A stretch of DNA of 64,000 nt. Source: Flavobacterium enshiense (lineage in GTDB: Bacteria > Bacteroidota > Bacteroidia > Flavobacteriales > Flavobacteriaceae). The stretch lies in contig NZ_CP090376.1 in the NCBI RefSeq assembly GCF_022836875.1, positions 2,542,001 through 2,606,000 of the forward strand. The letters are read 5' to 3'. Made by a program: the position numbers and the translations under genes. Shown one piece after another: positions 43,450-52,212 of the stretch. Under the pieces are notes generated by a model that had not been told where the DNA came from, did no database searches, and saw only the letters and a list, made by a program, of their open reading frames with translations. How positions within the stretch are numbered: the stretch's first letter is position 1; every line of letters begins with the position of its first letter.

Positions 43450-46419
43450 CTATTTTTTAATAACTTTCCTAAAAGATGCTGAATCATTCGATTGAATTTT
43501 CAACAGATATAAACCTGAGTTCAACGATGATAAATCTATCCTTCCTTCTTCTGAAGCAATAATTGTTTCAAGAACTTTTTTTCCTAGAGAATCGAAAACA
43601 ACTACTTCATTAATTACACTATTTGATCTTAAAGTCACAATTGAATTTGTCGGATTTGGATAAATCAAAATTTGATTTTTATCGTCTGATTTAATATCCG
43701 AATTATATTCGTTTAAAGACAATACGTTTTGAGGCCCCGCCACATACAATTCATAGCCTGAATAACCATTGTTAGCCAAAAAATAAATTTTATTATTACT
43801 ACTAAACATGTCATAAGCTCCATGATTGTTATCATTTAAAAATTGTTGAGAATTGTCAATTGCCAGATTATGATTGCTTACATTTACTCCGTCTGTCTTC
43901 CAAACATTTTTATAATGATATTTATTAAGTTCTGAAACAGGATAATCAAAGAAGTAAAACAATTGATTTTGATGACAGGTCAAACAATTAATAATATAGT
44001 TGGTTAAAGTAGCTGTAGCTAATAAAAATGTTCCGGTCTCTGTACCATCTGTTCTCCATAACTGTTTTTCACCACCTGTTGAACTTAGCCCATATGTAAA
44101 ATATAAATTATTTCCACAAATTTTAAATTTTATAAAATTGTTGTCAAAATTTAAATTATCTTTTACGTTAACTGTTCCGAAAATTGTACCATCACTTTTG
44201 AATAGTGCTTTCCTGTTTGTGCCATGTGCAAAAAAATAAAATTCATTGTTGAATTCAGTGACTGGACCAATTGTATACGGTGTGTTAAATGTGCGTAAAA
44301 GCGATGGTGTTGATAATGTTGTATCGGTTACAAATACAGAAAATGACCCACTAGATAAATTAGTAACATTACCACAGATAAATAATTTATTCCCAACTGG
44401 CTTCAAATAATTTATATTATATGCTGTATAAAAGAGTTGTGTGCCTGTTTCAGTACCATCCGTATACCAAATTTCCCGTCCTCCCCTTAAAACAAAAAAG
44501 ACCTTATTGTTAAAGACACAAAAAGAGGAAATTGTACTATCTGAAGATCCTGCCGTTAAGTCTTTTACCATATATGTCCCCGAATAAGTTCCATCGGATC
44601 TCCAAAGTTCTCTTCCATTGACTCCATCATTAGCTGGAAAGTAAACAATACCATTTAAAACAGCATATATGGTCCCAAAATTTTCTTCCAAACCATTATA
44701 GTATTGGCCTGAAGCAATATCCTTAACTAAAACGGTTCCAGCTTCTGTACCATCTGTTTTCCATAATTCTCTTCCCTCTGGATCAGTGCTTGCTGAAAAA
44801 AACACATTATTCCCTACTCTGATACTTCTATTGTAATTGTTGTTATCGTGCAGTCCATCATAACTACTTGAAAAATCTTTTACTAAAAATGTTCCTGCCT
44901 CTGTCCCATTAGATTTATAAAGTTCTCTGCCAAATTCAGCAATTGCAGAAAAAATAATGTTTCCATTTAATTCTATCAAATCTTCAGGATCTGAACCATA
45001 TTCATAATTGATGTCTTTAAATAAATTTGTTCCTAGCGTTGTTCCATCTGTTTTCCAAAGTTCCCAACCATTTGTAGAGGAAATACCAGCAAAAAAAATA
45101 CTGTTATTGCATTTAAAGATTTTATTTCCGGCATAACCATCCATTCCTCTAAGATTGACTTCATTTATTAACTGTGTGCCTGCATTAGTTCCGTCACTCT
45201 TCCAAAGATAATTTTTATTTTCTACTAACTCCTGACGGGCTGAAAAATACAAAGTACCATCAATCGAATTCATATAAAGGATATCGCTAGAATTTAAACC
45301 TGGCATTATTTCCTTTACCAATACAGTTCCAGCTGAACTGCCATCAGATTTCCAAAGTTCTGATCCGTTGCCATTATTTCCAGGAAAAAACAAAGTCTCT
45401 CCTATAAATGAAAAATTTATTTGGTAATCTAATCCATCATCATAGCCTGGATAGATATCCTTTACAATAGATGTTCCGGCTGAAGTACCATTACTTTTCC
45501 ATAACTCATGTCCTTGTCCACTGTTTCTACCATCAAAAAAAATCATATTGGAATTAGAAGTCAAAAAGTTCCCAAAAAAACCATCCAAATATCCCGGATA
45601 AACATCTTTCACTAAGGTTGCATTCCCTGCGGCTCCATTTGTCTTCCATAGCTCAAAACCTCTATTACCGTCATTTCCTCTAAAATAAAGTTCATTGTTG
45701 AAGACCATCATCTTCGTCAAATTATCAACTCCATCGTTGCTCCCCGAATTTAAATCATTTTGAATAATTGTATTAGCAGAAGTACCATCAGTCATCCATA
45801 ATTCTCTGCCGTACAAACCATCTCTAGCTTCAAAATAAACTTTGTTGTTAAAAAAAATAAAATGAGTCGGATAGCTTGTTGAAGTTCCGGCAGATATATC
45901 ACTTAATAAAACTGTTCCTGATTCTGTGCCATTTGTTTTCCATACTTCTATCCCATGAACTCCGTCTTCACAGGCAAAAATCACTTCAGAGTTCAAAGCG
46001 GTAAAACCATAAGGTAAACTGCTTGAAGAAGCATTAATATTCTTTACCATAACAGTTCCTGCCTCTGTACCATCCGACTTCCATAACTCAGATCCATTCA
46101 CTCCATCGTTTGCACTGAAATACAATACTCCGTTGATATTTGTTAAATTTGATTTTTCCCCATAAATGAAAGCATTATTCTTCCCTGGGTTTATATCTTT
46201 TACGAAATAAGTTCCAGACTCTGTTCCATCAGATCTCCACAGTTCATACCCTCTACCTAATCCATTGGCAATAAAATAATAAACATTATTTACCACCACA
46301 AAATCTTTAGGATTTGAAGCACTTATTTTATTAATATCTAAAAGAGAAAGATTAATATCCTGTGAAAAGCTTGAAAAACTTAACAGCGTAAAAAAGGCAA
46401 CAAGTATTCTTTTAATCAT
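43450..46419 (-). CDS. ELWxxDGT-repeat secreted protein with T9SS domain
   Basis: This 989-residue protein has a signal peptide (VAFFTLLSFSSFSQ) and then about sixteen repeats of 50-60 residues centred on ELWKSDGTEAGTVLVKDI, predicted to form beta-propeller blades. Degenerate copies include EIWYTDGTETGT and NVWKTDGVNVSN. The end is a T9SS sorting domain (IYPNPTNSIVTLRS to FRKVIKK), so it is exported to the cell surface or medium, where it may act in adhesion. It is more AT-rich than parE and parC, between which it sits. Confidence 0.92.
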   Translation of the reverse strand: MIKRILVAFFTLLSFSSFSQDINLSLLDINKISASNPKDFVVVNNVYYFIANGLGRGYELWRSDGTESGTYFVKDINPGKNNAFIYGEKSNLTNINGVLYFSANDGVNGSELWKSDGTEAGTVMVKNINASSSSLPYGFTALNSEVIFACEDGVHGIEVWKTNGTESGTVLLSDISAGTSTSYPTHFIFFNNKVYFEARDGLYGRELWMTDGTSANTIIQNDLNSGSNDGVDNLTKMMVFNNELYFRGNDGNRGFELWKTNGAAGNATLVKDVYPGYLDGFFGNFLTSNSNMIFFDGRNSGQGHELWKSNGTSAGTSIVKDIYPGYDDGLDYQINFSFIGETLFFPGNNGNGSELWKSDGSSAGTVLVKEIMPGLNSSDILYMNSIDGTLYFSARQELVENKNYLWKSDGTNAGTQLINEVNLRGMDGYAGNKIFKCNNSIFFAGISSTNGWELWKTDGTTLGTNLFKDINYEYGSDPEDLIELNGNIIFSAIAEFGRELYKSNGTEAGTFLVKDFSSSYDGLHDNNNYNRSIRVGNNVFFSASTDPEGRELWKTDGTEAGTVLVKDIASGQYYNGLEENFGTIYAVLNGIVYFPANDGVNGRELWRSDGTYSGTYMVKDLTAGSSDSTISSFCVFNNKVFFVLRGGREIWYTDGTETGTQLFYTAYNINYLKPVGNKLFICGNVTNLSSGSFSVFVTDTTLSTPSLLRTFNTPYTIGPVTEFNNEFYFFAHGTNRKALFKSDGTIFGTVNVKDNLNFDNNFIKFKICGNNLYFTYGLSSTGGEKQLWRTDGTETGTFLLATATLTNYIINCLTCHQNQLFYFFDYPVSELNKYHYKNVWKTDGVNVSNHNLAIDNSQQFLNDNNHGAYDMFSSNNKIYFLANNGYSGYELYVAGPQNVLSLNEYNSDIKSDDKNQILIYPNPTNSIVTLRSNSVINEVVVFDSLGKKVLETIIASEEGRIDLSSLNSGLYLLKIQSNDSASFRKVIKK

Positions 46420-46455
46420 GATTTTACATTAATTGTGATTGAAAAATAGTTTGTT

Positions 46456-48318
46456 CTAAGTAGTTAATTCCTCCACAGTATCCAATTCTACTTTCAAATT
46501 CTTGATAATGAAATCCTGACGGTCTGGCGTGTTTTTCCCCATATAGAATTCAAGTAATGTTTCAATGGAAGTAGCCTTATCCAACATAACCGGATCCAAA
46601 CGGATGTCTTCTCCGATGAAATGTTTGAACTCGTCCGGCGAAATCTCTCCCAATCCCTTGAATCGGGTAATTTCCGGTTTCGGTTTCAGTTCTTCAATGG
46701 CGTCGATTCGCTCCTGCTCGCTGTAACAGTAAATCGTTTTCTTTTTGTTTCGAACGCGAAATAATGGAGTTTGCAGAATGTACAAATGTCCTTCTTTGAT
46801 CAGTTCCGGGAAGAATTGCAGGAAAAACGTAATCAACAGCAAACGAATGTGCATCCCGTCGACGTCGGCATCGGTTGCGATAACGATGTTGTTGTAACGC
46901 AGATCTTCCATACTTTCTTCGATGTTCAAAGCTGCCTGAAGTAAATTGAATTCCTCATTCTCATATACAATCTTCTTGGTCATCCCGTAGGAGTTCAAAG
47001 GTTTACCACGTAAACTGAAAACCGCTTGTGTATTTACATCACGTGACTTTGTAATTGAACCTGACGCGGAATCCCCCTCGGTAATGAAAAGCGTACTTTC
47101 CAGACTTCGCGGGTTTTTGGCATCGGTTAAATGCACACGGCAATCTCGTAATTTCTTATTGTGTAAACTGGCTTTCTTTGCTCTGTCTTTGGCTAACTTA
47201 CGGATACCGGAAAGTTCTTTACGCTCTCTTTCGGCCTGTAAAATCTTGCGAAGCAAAGCATCGGCGACTTCCGGATTTTTATGAAGGAAGTTATCTAATT
47301 TGGTTTTTATAAAATCGTTGACGAAAGTTCTAACCGAAGGCGAATTAGGCCCCATATCTGTAGATCCTAATTTCGTTTTAGTCTGTGATTCGAAAACCGG
47401 TTCTTCCACTTTAACTGAAATAGCGGAAACGATAGATTTTCGGATATCGGAAGCCTCGAAAGGTTTGTTGTAAAATTCTTTAATCGTACGGACAATCGCT
47501 TCACGGAAAGCACCTAAATGCGTTCCTCCCTGCGTGGTGTTTTGTCCGTTTACGAAGGAATAATACTCTTCTGAATACTGTGTTTTACTGTGTGTTATGG
47601 CGACTTCGATATCATCACCCTTTAAGTGAATGATCGGGTATACAGAATCTTCTTCGGTAATGGTTTCTTCCAGTAAATCCTTTAAACCGTTATCGGAATA
47701 AAACTTCTCACCGTTGTAAATGATTGTTAACCCGGTGTTCAGGTAACAATAGTTTTTCAGCATTTTTACGATGTACTCATTCCGATACTTGTAATGCTTG
47801 AAAATAGTTTCATCGGCAACGAAAGTAACTTTAGTCCCTTTACGCTTGGTCGTTTCCTGAACATCTTCTTCTAAAGTCAGATCACCAGCTGAAAACTCGG
47901 CTGCTTTTTGTTGGTTATCACGAACAGATTCTACTCTGAAGAAAGTAGAAAGTGCATTCACCGCCTTGGTACCGACCCCGTTTAGACCAACTGATTTCTT
48001 AAATGCCTTGGAATCGTACTTTCCTCCGGTGTTCATTTTGGAAACTACGTCGACTACCTTTCCTAACGGAATTCCTCGTCCATAATCGCGAACAGTAACC
48101 GTTTTGTCTTTTACGGTGACTTCAATGGTCTTTCCGGCACCCATAACGAATTCGTCGATACAGTTGTCAAGCACCTCTTTCAGAAGGATATAGATACCGT
48201 CATCAGGAGAAGAACCGTCGCCTAGTTTTCCGATGTACATTCCGGGACGCATACGAATATGCTCTTTCCAATCGAGGGAACGGATATTGTCTTCGGTGTA
48301 CTGATTTTGCTCTAGCAT
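46456..48318 (-). CDS. parE: DNA topoisomerase IV subunit B
   Basis: This 620-residue ATPase subunit of a type IIA topoisomerase starts with a GHKL ATPase domain ([55 protein letters not shown]). The TOPRIM domain shows [11 protein letters not shown] and [15 protein letters not shown]. Calling it ParE rather than GyrB rests on length, lack of the GyrB insertion and the downstream ParC-type subunit. A low-complexity repeat lies upstream of it. Confidence 0.92.
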   Translation of the reverse strand: MLEQNQYTEDNIRSLDWKEHIRMRPGMYIGKLGDGSSPDDGIYILLKEVLDNCIDEFVMGAGKTIEVTVKDKTVTVRDYGRGIPLGKVVDVVSKMNTGGKYDSKAFKKSVGLNGVGTKAVNALSTFFRVESVRDNQQKAAEFSAGDLTLEEDVQETTKRKGTKVTFVADETIFKHYKYRNEYIVKMLKNYCYLNTGLTIIYNGEKFYSDNGLKDLLEETITEEDSVYPIIHLKGDDIEVAITHSKTQYSEEYYSFVNGQNTTQGGTHLGAFREAIVRTIKEFYNKPFEASDIRKSIVSAISVKVEEPVFESQTKTKLGSTDMGPNSPSVRTFVNDFIKTKLDNFLHKNPEVADALLRKILQAERERKELSGIRKLAKDRAKKASLHNKKLRDCRVHLTDAKNPRSLESTLFITEGDSASGSITKSRDVNTQAVFSLRGKPLNSYGMTKKIVYENEEFNLLQAALNIEESMEDLRYNNIVIATDADVDGMHIRLLLITFFLQFFPELIKEGHLYILQTPLFRVRNKKKTIYCYSEQERIDAIEELKPKPEITRFKGLGEISPDEFKHFIGEDIRLDPVMLDKATSIETLLEFYMGKNTPDRQDFIIKNLKVELDTVEELTT

Positions 48319-48416
48319 AAAGAAATTTTGGAATTTCTGCTAAAATAAGGTAAATCACCCGTAAATAAAAGGAGTTGAGTACAAATTTATTGACAATGAA
48401 ATTGGTAAAGTAAAAA

Positions 48417-48509
48417 GAGATAAGGGACAAGGAAAAAGTCGGAAGATAATACTAATACTCCTCCCCTTATCCCTTATCCCTTATCCCTTATCCCTTATCC
48501 CTTATCCCT
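48417..48509. repeat. CCCTTAT tandem repeat, G-quadruplex-prone on the minus strand
   Basis: Seven CCC tracts spaced exactly by TTAT run from 48464 to 48108+400 (that is, to about 48508). The minus strand therefore reads GGG-ATAA seven times. A partial complementary purine arm (GATAAGGGACAAGGAAAAAG) precedes it at 48419-48438. The same repeat type occurs at 9416-9592. The rest of the spacer between parE and the DUF2459 gene holds nothing else I can identify. Confidence 0.85.
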
Positions 48510-48521
48510 CAAACACACAAT

Positions 48522-49205
48522 TTACTCATAATGCCTCATAATTCCTTTGTCGTAAACTGTCCATAAACTCGCCTTCTGATCGGCCGCTTTTAAAGCACAG
48601 TTTGTCCATGTATTGCAGGTATAAAAAAGATTATAACTGCCTTTAGCTTCGTAGAATGCATCATTGTTTCCGTACACCGCATCAGTTTCAATTTTAATAA
48701 CTTGCCCGTTTTTTATCTGAAATGAATTTTGAATAAATGCCACCAGCTGTTTGTACTGCTTTTCCGTAATGATAATCTTCTTGCACTGTTCGTCTTCATT
48801 CAATTTTTTGTAAAAGGTACAATGCATAGCCGAGGTACTTAATCCTGATGCGGCATTAAAAGCCGTGGAAAATTTCAAATCAGCCCAAGTGGGTGTGTTT
48901 AAGTAAAAGCCTTTGTCTCCCCAACCGAAAGCCAAATAGTTTGCCGTTGAATCGTTGGCTTTGGTATTCTGGAATTTCACTTTTTCAGACCAATTTGTAA
49001 TTTGTGTTTTTACCGGAACCACAATATCGGTATGCACTCCGTTCGAAAGCAGGTAAATTTCAATTCCTTTGTCTGGCTGGTTAACATCAGAGTTTACTGA
49101 AATACTGGATAATCCTAAGACAGCAACAACATAAAGCAGTACAAATGCTATAATGGCTAAGATAGTTCTGAAAAGGATTTTCAGGGTTTTAGTGATGGCT
49201 TTCAT
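48522..49205 (-). CDS. DUF2459 (TIGR02117) family protein
   Basis: This 227-residue protein has one N-terminal membrane segment (LFRTILAIIAFVLLYVVAVLGLSS). The domain motifs YLLSNGVHTDIVVPV, FGWGDKGFYLNTPTW and YNLFYTCNTWTNCAL, with conserved Cys and His, are typical of DUF2459. The Cys/His pattern suggests a papain-like hydrolase fold, but activity is not known. It is probably anchored in the inner membrane facing the periplasm. Confidence 0.9.
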   Translation of the reverse strand: MKAITKTLKILFRTILAIIAFVLLYVVAVLGLSSISVNSDVNQPDKGIEIYLLSNGVHTDIVVPVKTQITNWSEKVKFQNTKANDSTANYLAFGWGDKGFYLNTPTWADLKFSTAFNAASGLSTSAMHCTFYKKLNEDEQCKKIIITEKQYKQLVAFIQNSFQIKNGQVIKIETDAVYGNNDAFYEAKGSYNLFYTCNTWTNCALKAADQKASLWTVYDKGIMRHYE

Positions 49206-49463
49206 GCTTATTTTTTCTACTTACAGAACAATTATTGAACCAAACTCTAAATCATTTCAACTTTCGCGATAGTCATCAACTCATTGAAAGGAGTCACAAT
49301 TTACTAAAATACAGATTGACTAATATCACGTTGGAGCCTTTAGAGTGGTCTGCTCCATTAAACTATACATCAAATGTCTCGTTTTTATAACAAACCCAAA
49401 ATAACATACTAACTATAAAGCAATTACAAATAAAGTTACTAAAAACATCTCTCGTTTTATTGG
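49206..49463. other. AT-rich spacer before the cyclase gene
   Basis: No gene is seen. A small hairpin, TGGAGC (49332-49337) with GCTCCA (49352-49357), is the only structure noted; it lacks a T-run. Confidence 0.4.
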
Positions 49464-49471
49464 TATATTTG
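49464..49471 (+). promoter_or_regulatory. -7 promoter element of the cyclase gene
   Basis: TATATTTG matches the consensus, 18 bases before the ATG at 49490. Confidence 0.6.
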
Positions 49472-49489
49472 TAGTATAATTTTTAACAG

Positions 49490-50323
49490 ATGAAAACAGC
49501 TATATTTTGCGCAATAGTTTTTTCGATATCGGTTTCATGTGATAACAAATCAAAATCTTCAGAAGAATCAAATACATCAATCCCTACTGAAATCCAGAAG
49601 AGAAAACTGATTGATTTATCTCATGTTTTTTCAGATGAAACTATTTATTGGGTAACTGCTGAGGAATTCAAATTAGACACGGTGTATAATGGAGAAACAC
49701 CTAAAGGGTATTACTATTCCGCTAATAATTTTAAGGCAGCGGAACATGGTGGGACACACATAGATGCTCCGGTGCATTTCTCCAAAACAGGGCAATCCGT
49801 AGATGAAATCCCGCTTGAAAAATTACTCGGAAAAGCAATTAAAATTGACATTTCTTCAAAAGCGCTTACAAATCCGGATTATTTAGTAAGTGTTGAAGAT
49901 TTTCTTGACTGGGAAAAAAAAGAAAACACAAAAATTCCAGAGGGCAGTATTGTTTTATTGCAAACCGGATTCTCTAAATATTATCCAGACAAAATCAAAT
50001 ATCTTGGAACCAATGAACGCGGGGAAAAAGCCATAAAAGAATTACACTTCCCCGGGCTTTCGCCAGCAGCAGCAAAATGGCTGGTTGAGAATCGTAATAT
50101 TAATGCAATTGGAATAGATACTCCAAGCATTGATTATGGGCAATCGGAGTATTTTGAAAGTCATGTGACTTTGCTTTCTAAAAACATTCCTACTTTTGAG
50201 AATCTGGCTAATCTTGATAAATTACCCAACAAAGGATTTGAAATAATAGCTTTACCAATGAAGATCAAAGGAGGAAGTGGAGCTCCATTGAGAATTATAG
50301 CCATTATTAATGACCAACCTTAA
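49490..50323 (+). CDS. Cyclase / kynurenine formamidase-like lipoprotein
   Basis: This 277-residue protein has a lipobox at SVSC (Cys17). The domain is PF04199 (cyclase): LIDLSHVFSDETIYW, then the metal-binding signature HGGTHIDAPVHF, and later LHFPGLSPAAAKWLVE and IGIDTPSIDYG. Members hydrolyse formylkynurenine or cyclic amides with a divalent metal. Export to the envelope makes a role in tryptophan breakdown less likely; the substrate is unknown. It is a single gene. Confidence 0.9.
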   Translation: MKTAIFCAIVFSISVSCDNKSKSSEESNTSIPTEIQKRKLIDLSHVFSDETIYWVTAEEFKLDTVYNGETPKGYYYSANNFKAAEHGGTHIDAPVHFSKTGQSVDEIPLEKLLGKAIKIDISSKALTNPDYLVSVEDFLDWEKKENTKIPEGSIVLLQTGFSKYYPDKIKYLGTNERGEKAIKELHFPGLSPAAAKWLVENRNINAIGIDTPSIDYGQSEYFESHVTLLSKNIPTFENLANLDKLPNKGFEIIALPMKIKGGSGAPLRIIAIINDQP

Positions 50324-50390
50324 TAACTATACCTCACATCGCGATCATTTGTCAGGAAGAACCTGAGCGGAAAATAATTTAAATAAAAAA

Positions 50391-50918
50391 TTAAAAACTA
50401 AGATTCTTAACAATATCCCTTATTTGATTATCCAAAACTGAATCGGATATTTTCATATTCTCCATATCAAAATTATCGTAGAATTTCGGAAATGAAAATG
50501 TAGCAATGATATTCGCCCCGTAACGAGGAAAAGCAGTTTGGGCAATTTCAAGAACACGAGCTCCCCCTCTGGCCCCGTCTGAAGTCGCCATCAGCAGCAT
50601 CGGTTTACCCTGAAACACTTTTACATTAATACGTGAAGCCCAATCAAAGGTATTTTTAAAAGCAGCGGAATAGTTACCATTGTTTTCAGCCATGGAAATC
50701 ACAAGCAGTTCAGCCGAGGCAATTTTATCTAAAAATGCCTGTGCCAATGGATGCTGTACGATTTCTTTTTCCAAATCCACACTGAAAACCGGCATGGCAA
50801 AATCATTTAAATCTAAAACCTCAACATCTGCGTGTTCAAATAAATGAGACACATACGTCGCCAGTTTTTTATTTATTGAGTTTTTGCTGATACTTCCGCC
50901 AAATGCTATAATTTTCAT
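50391..50918 (-). CDS. NAD(P)H-dependent FMN reductase
   Basis: This 175-residue flavodoxin-fold reductase begins IIAFGGSISKNSINKKLATY and contains LLVISMAENNGNYSAAFKNTFDWASR, a variant of the family's PEYN motif (here AENN). It should reduce quinones, azo compounds or chromate with FMN. The ATG at 50916-50918 is chosen, because the longer frame would overlap the promoter. Confidence 0.9.
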   Translation of the reverse strand: MKIIAFGGSISKNSINKKLATYVSHLFEHADVEVLDLNDFAMPVFSVDLEKEIVQHPLAQAFLDKIASAELLVISMAENNGNYSAAFKNTFDWASRINVKVFQGKPMLLMATSDGARGGARVLEIAQTAFPRYGANIIATFSFPKFYDNFDMENMKISDSVLDNQIRDIVKNLSF

Positions 50919-50936
50919 ACCCCTTCGTTTTGTACT

Positions 50937-50944
50937 CAAATTTA
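50937..50944 (-). promoter_or_regulatory. -7 promoter element of the FMN reductase gene
   Basis: CAAATTTA reads TAAATTTG on the minus strand, 18 bases before the ATG. Confidence 0.6.
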
Positions 50945-51145
50945 TCAAATTGAAACTGAAGCCCCTTTATTTTTATCACAATTTATTATATAACTTCTGA
51001 TAAAAGAAAAAACAACACTTACTTCTGAAGTATGTTAATTTCAACACAAATTAACACTTTTAAACTTATTTTAATATGATTTTAAAGATATTACTTATTT
51101 TTTATAATTAATTTTACAATGTATTAATGATTAAATCAAAAGGTT

Positions 51146-51685
51146 ATGAAAAAGATAATTTTAATCATTGCAGCTTTATTCACCACAGTGGGTATTACTG
51201 CTCAAAACACAGATGTAAAGAAAGAAAGTACAACTACGGTAAAAACAGTTAAAGATTCTAAAGGTGAAAAGCAAACTGTTAAAACCGAAGAGGTTAAAGA
51301 AGTACAAAAAATTGAATTTAAAGATTCAAATACAAAAGAAAAAGAAGTAAAAGACACTCCTGCGGATGTATCAACAAAAATTAAAGTTACTGTTGATGGT
51401 GTTACCAGAGAAATAAGTAAAGATCGCTCAGGATTTTACAATTATAATGGAGCTAAATGCAAATTGATTTTAGATAAAATAGGCTACAGTATTATCAATC
51501 CTGACACTAAACAAAGACTTGCAACGCTCAGAGAAACATCAAACGGAACATTTATCGTGACAAGTAAAGGCAAAGTATCCATGGGGGATTTTGACCAAAG
51601 CGGCAATCTGATACTACAATCAGTCGACCCGAAAACCGATACTGTCATTATCGAAAAGGCAGAAATGATTAAACCAGAATTGTAA
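51146..51685 (+). CDS. Hypothetical secreted protein rich in Lys and Thr
   Basis: This 179-residue protein has a signal peptide (IILIIAALFTTVGITAQ). A highly charged region of Lys, Glu, Thr and Val follows (TTTVKTVKDSKGEKQTVKTEE), then a small beta domain (KVTVDGVTREISKDRSGFYNYNGAKCKLILDKIGYSII). It is probably periplasmic. No family is recognised. It has its own strong terminator and a 220-base AT-rich spacer upstream with no clear promoter. Confidence 0.78.
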   Translation: MKKIILIIAALFTTVGITAQNTDVKKESTTTVKTVKDSKGEKQTVKTEEVKEVQKIEFKDSNTKEKEVKDTPADVSTKIKVTVDGVTREISKDRSGFYNYNGAKCKLILDKIGYSIINPDTKQRLATLRETSNGTFIVTSKGKVSMGDFDQSGNLILQSVDPKTDTVIIEKAEMIKPEL

Positions 51686-51698
51686 ACAGTAACAATAA

Positions 51699-51733
51699 AA
51701 AACGTCTTGCAGGAATAAGCAAGACGTTTTTTT
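51699..51733 (+). terminator. Terminator of the charged secreted protein gene
   Basis: AAAACGTCTTGC (51699-51710) pairs perfectly with GCAAGACGTTTT (51719-51730), followed by T residues. Confidence 0.9.
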
Positions 51734-51804
51734 ATGTGCCTGACTATAGTCATAGGCATATCAAATCAGAGATTGGTATACTAAATCATTTATTGACAAG
51801 AAAA

Positions 51805-52209
51805 TCAAGCATTTCCCCTATGATTAAATAGATGATCAAGCATGTCTTTTTTTAAAGGCTTAACAAAATAATCCTTAACAATACTGTATTTTGAAGCCCG
51901 CTCAATATCTTTGGCATCATTGGAAGATGTAAGCATCACAATATCACAGTCATGTTTACTGACTTTCGGAAAATTGACTATTCTGTCAAGAAAACTAAAT
52001 CCGTCCATTACAGGCATGGAAATATCAAGGAAAATCAAATCAGGAAACTTATCATAATCCTCCTTAATACTCTCCAGATGCTTCAGTGCTTCTATAGCAG
52101 AATTCATTAGCGATATCCTTTCAGCTATGCCACTTTTTTCAACGATATGATTCGTAATAAAATTATCGATTTGGTTATCATCGATCAGCATTATATGGCC
52201 CATTTTCAT
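51805..52209 (-). CDS. Stand-alone receiver-domain response regulator
   Basis: This 134-residue protein is a CheY-like receiver domain only. It has the acidic pair in MLIDDNQIDN, the phosphoacceptor aspartate near residue 62 in DLIFLDISMPVMDG, the Thr/Ser switch in IVMLTSSNDA, and the lysine in VKDYFVKPLKK. It has no output domain. It starts 3 bases after the stop of the large histidine kinase and is surely its partner. Similar Rcp1-type receivers act by binding other proteins or in phosphorelays. Confidence 0.92.
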   Translation of the reverse strand: MKMGHIMLIDDNQIDNFITNHIVEKSGIAERISLMNSAIEALKHLESIKEDYDKFPDLIFLDISMPVMDGFSFLDRIVNFPKVSKHDCDIVMLTSSNDAKDIERASKYSIVKDYFVKPLKKDMLDHLFNHRGNA

Positions 52210-52212
52210 AAA

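Noticed and set aside
40694..48318. Gyrase (gyrA/gyrB) instead of topoisomerase IV
   Set aside because: The A subunit lacks a clear GyrA-box and the B subunit has ParE length. A phylogeny would settle this.
49321..49380. Possible tRNA or small RNA
   Set aside because: Only a 6-bp hairpin is present; no cloverleaf or T-run is seen.
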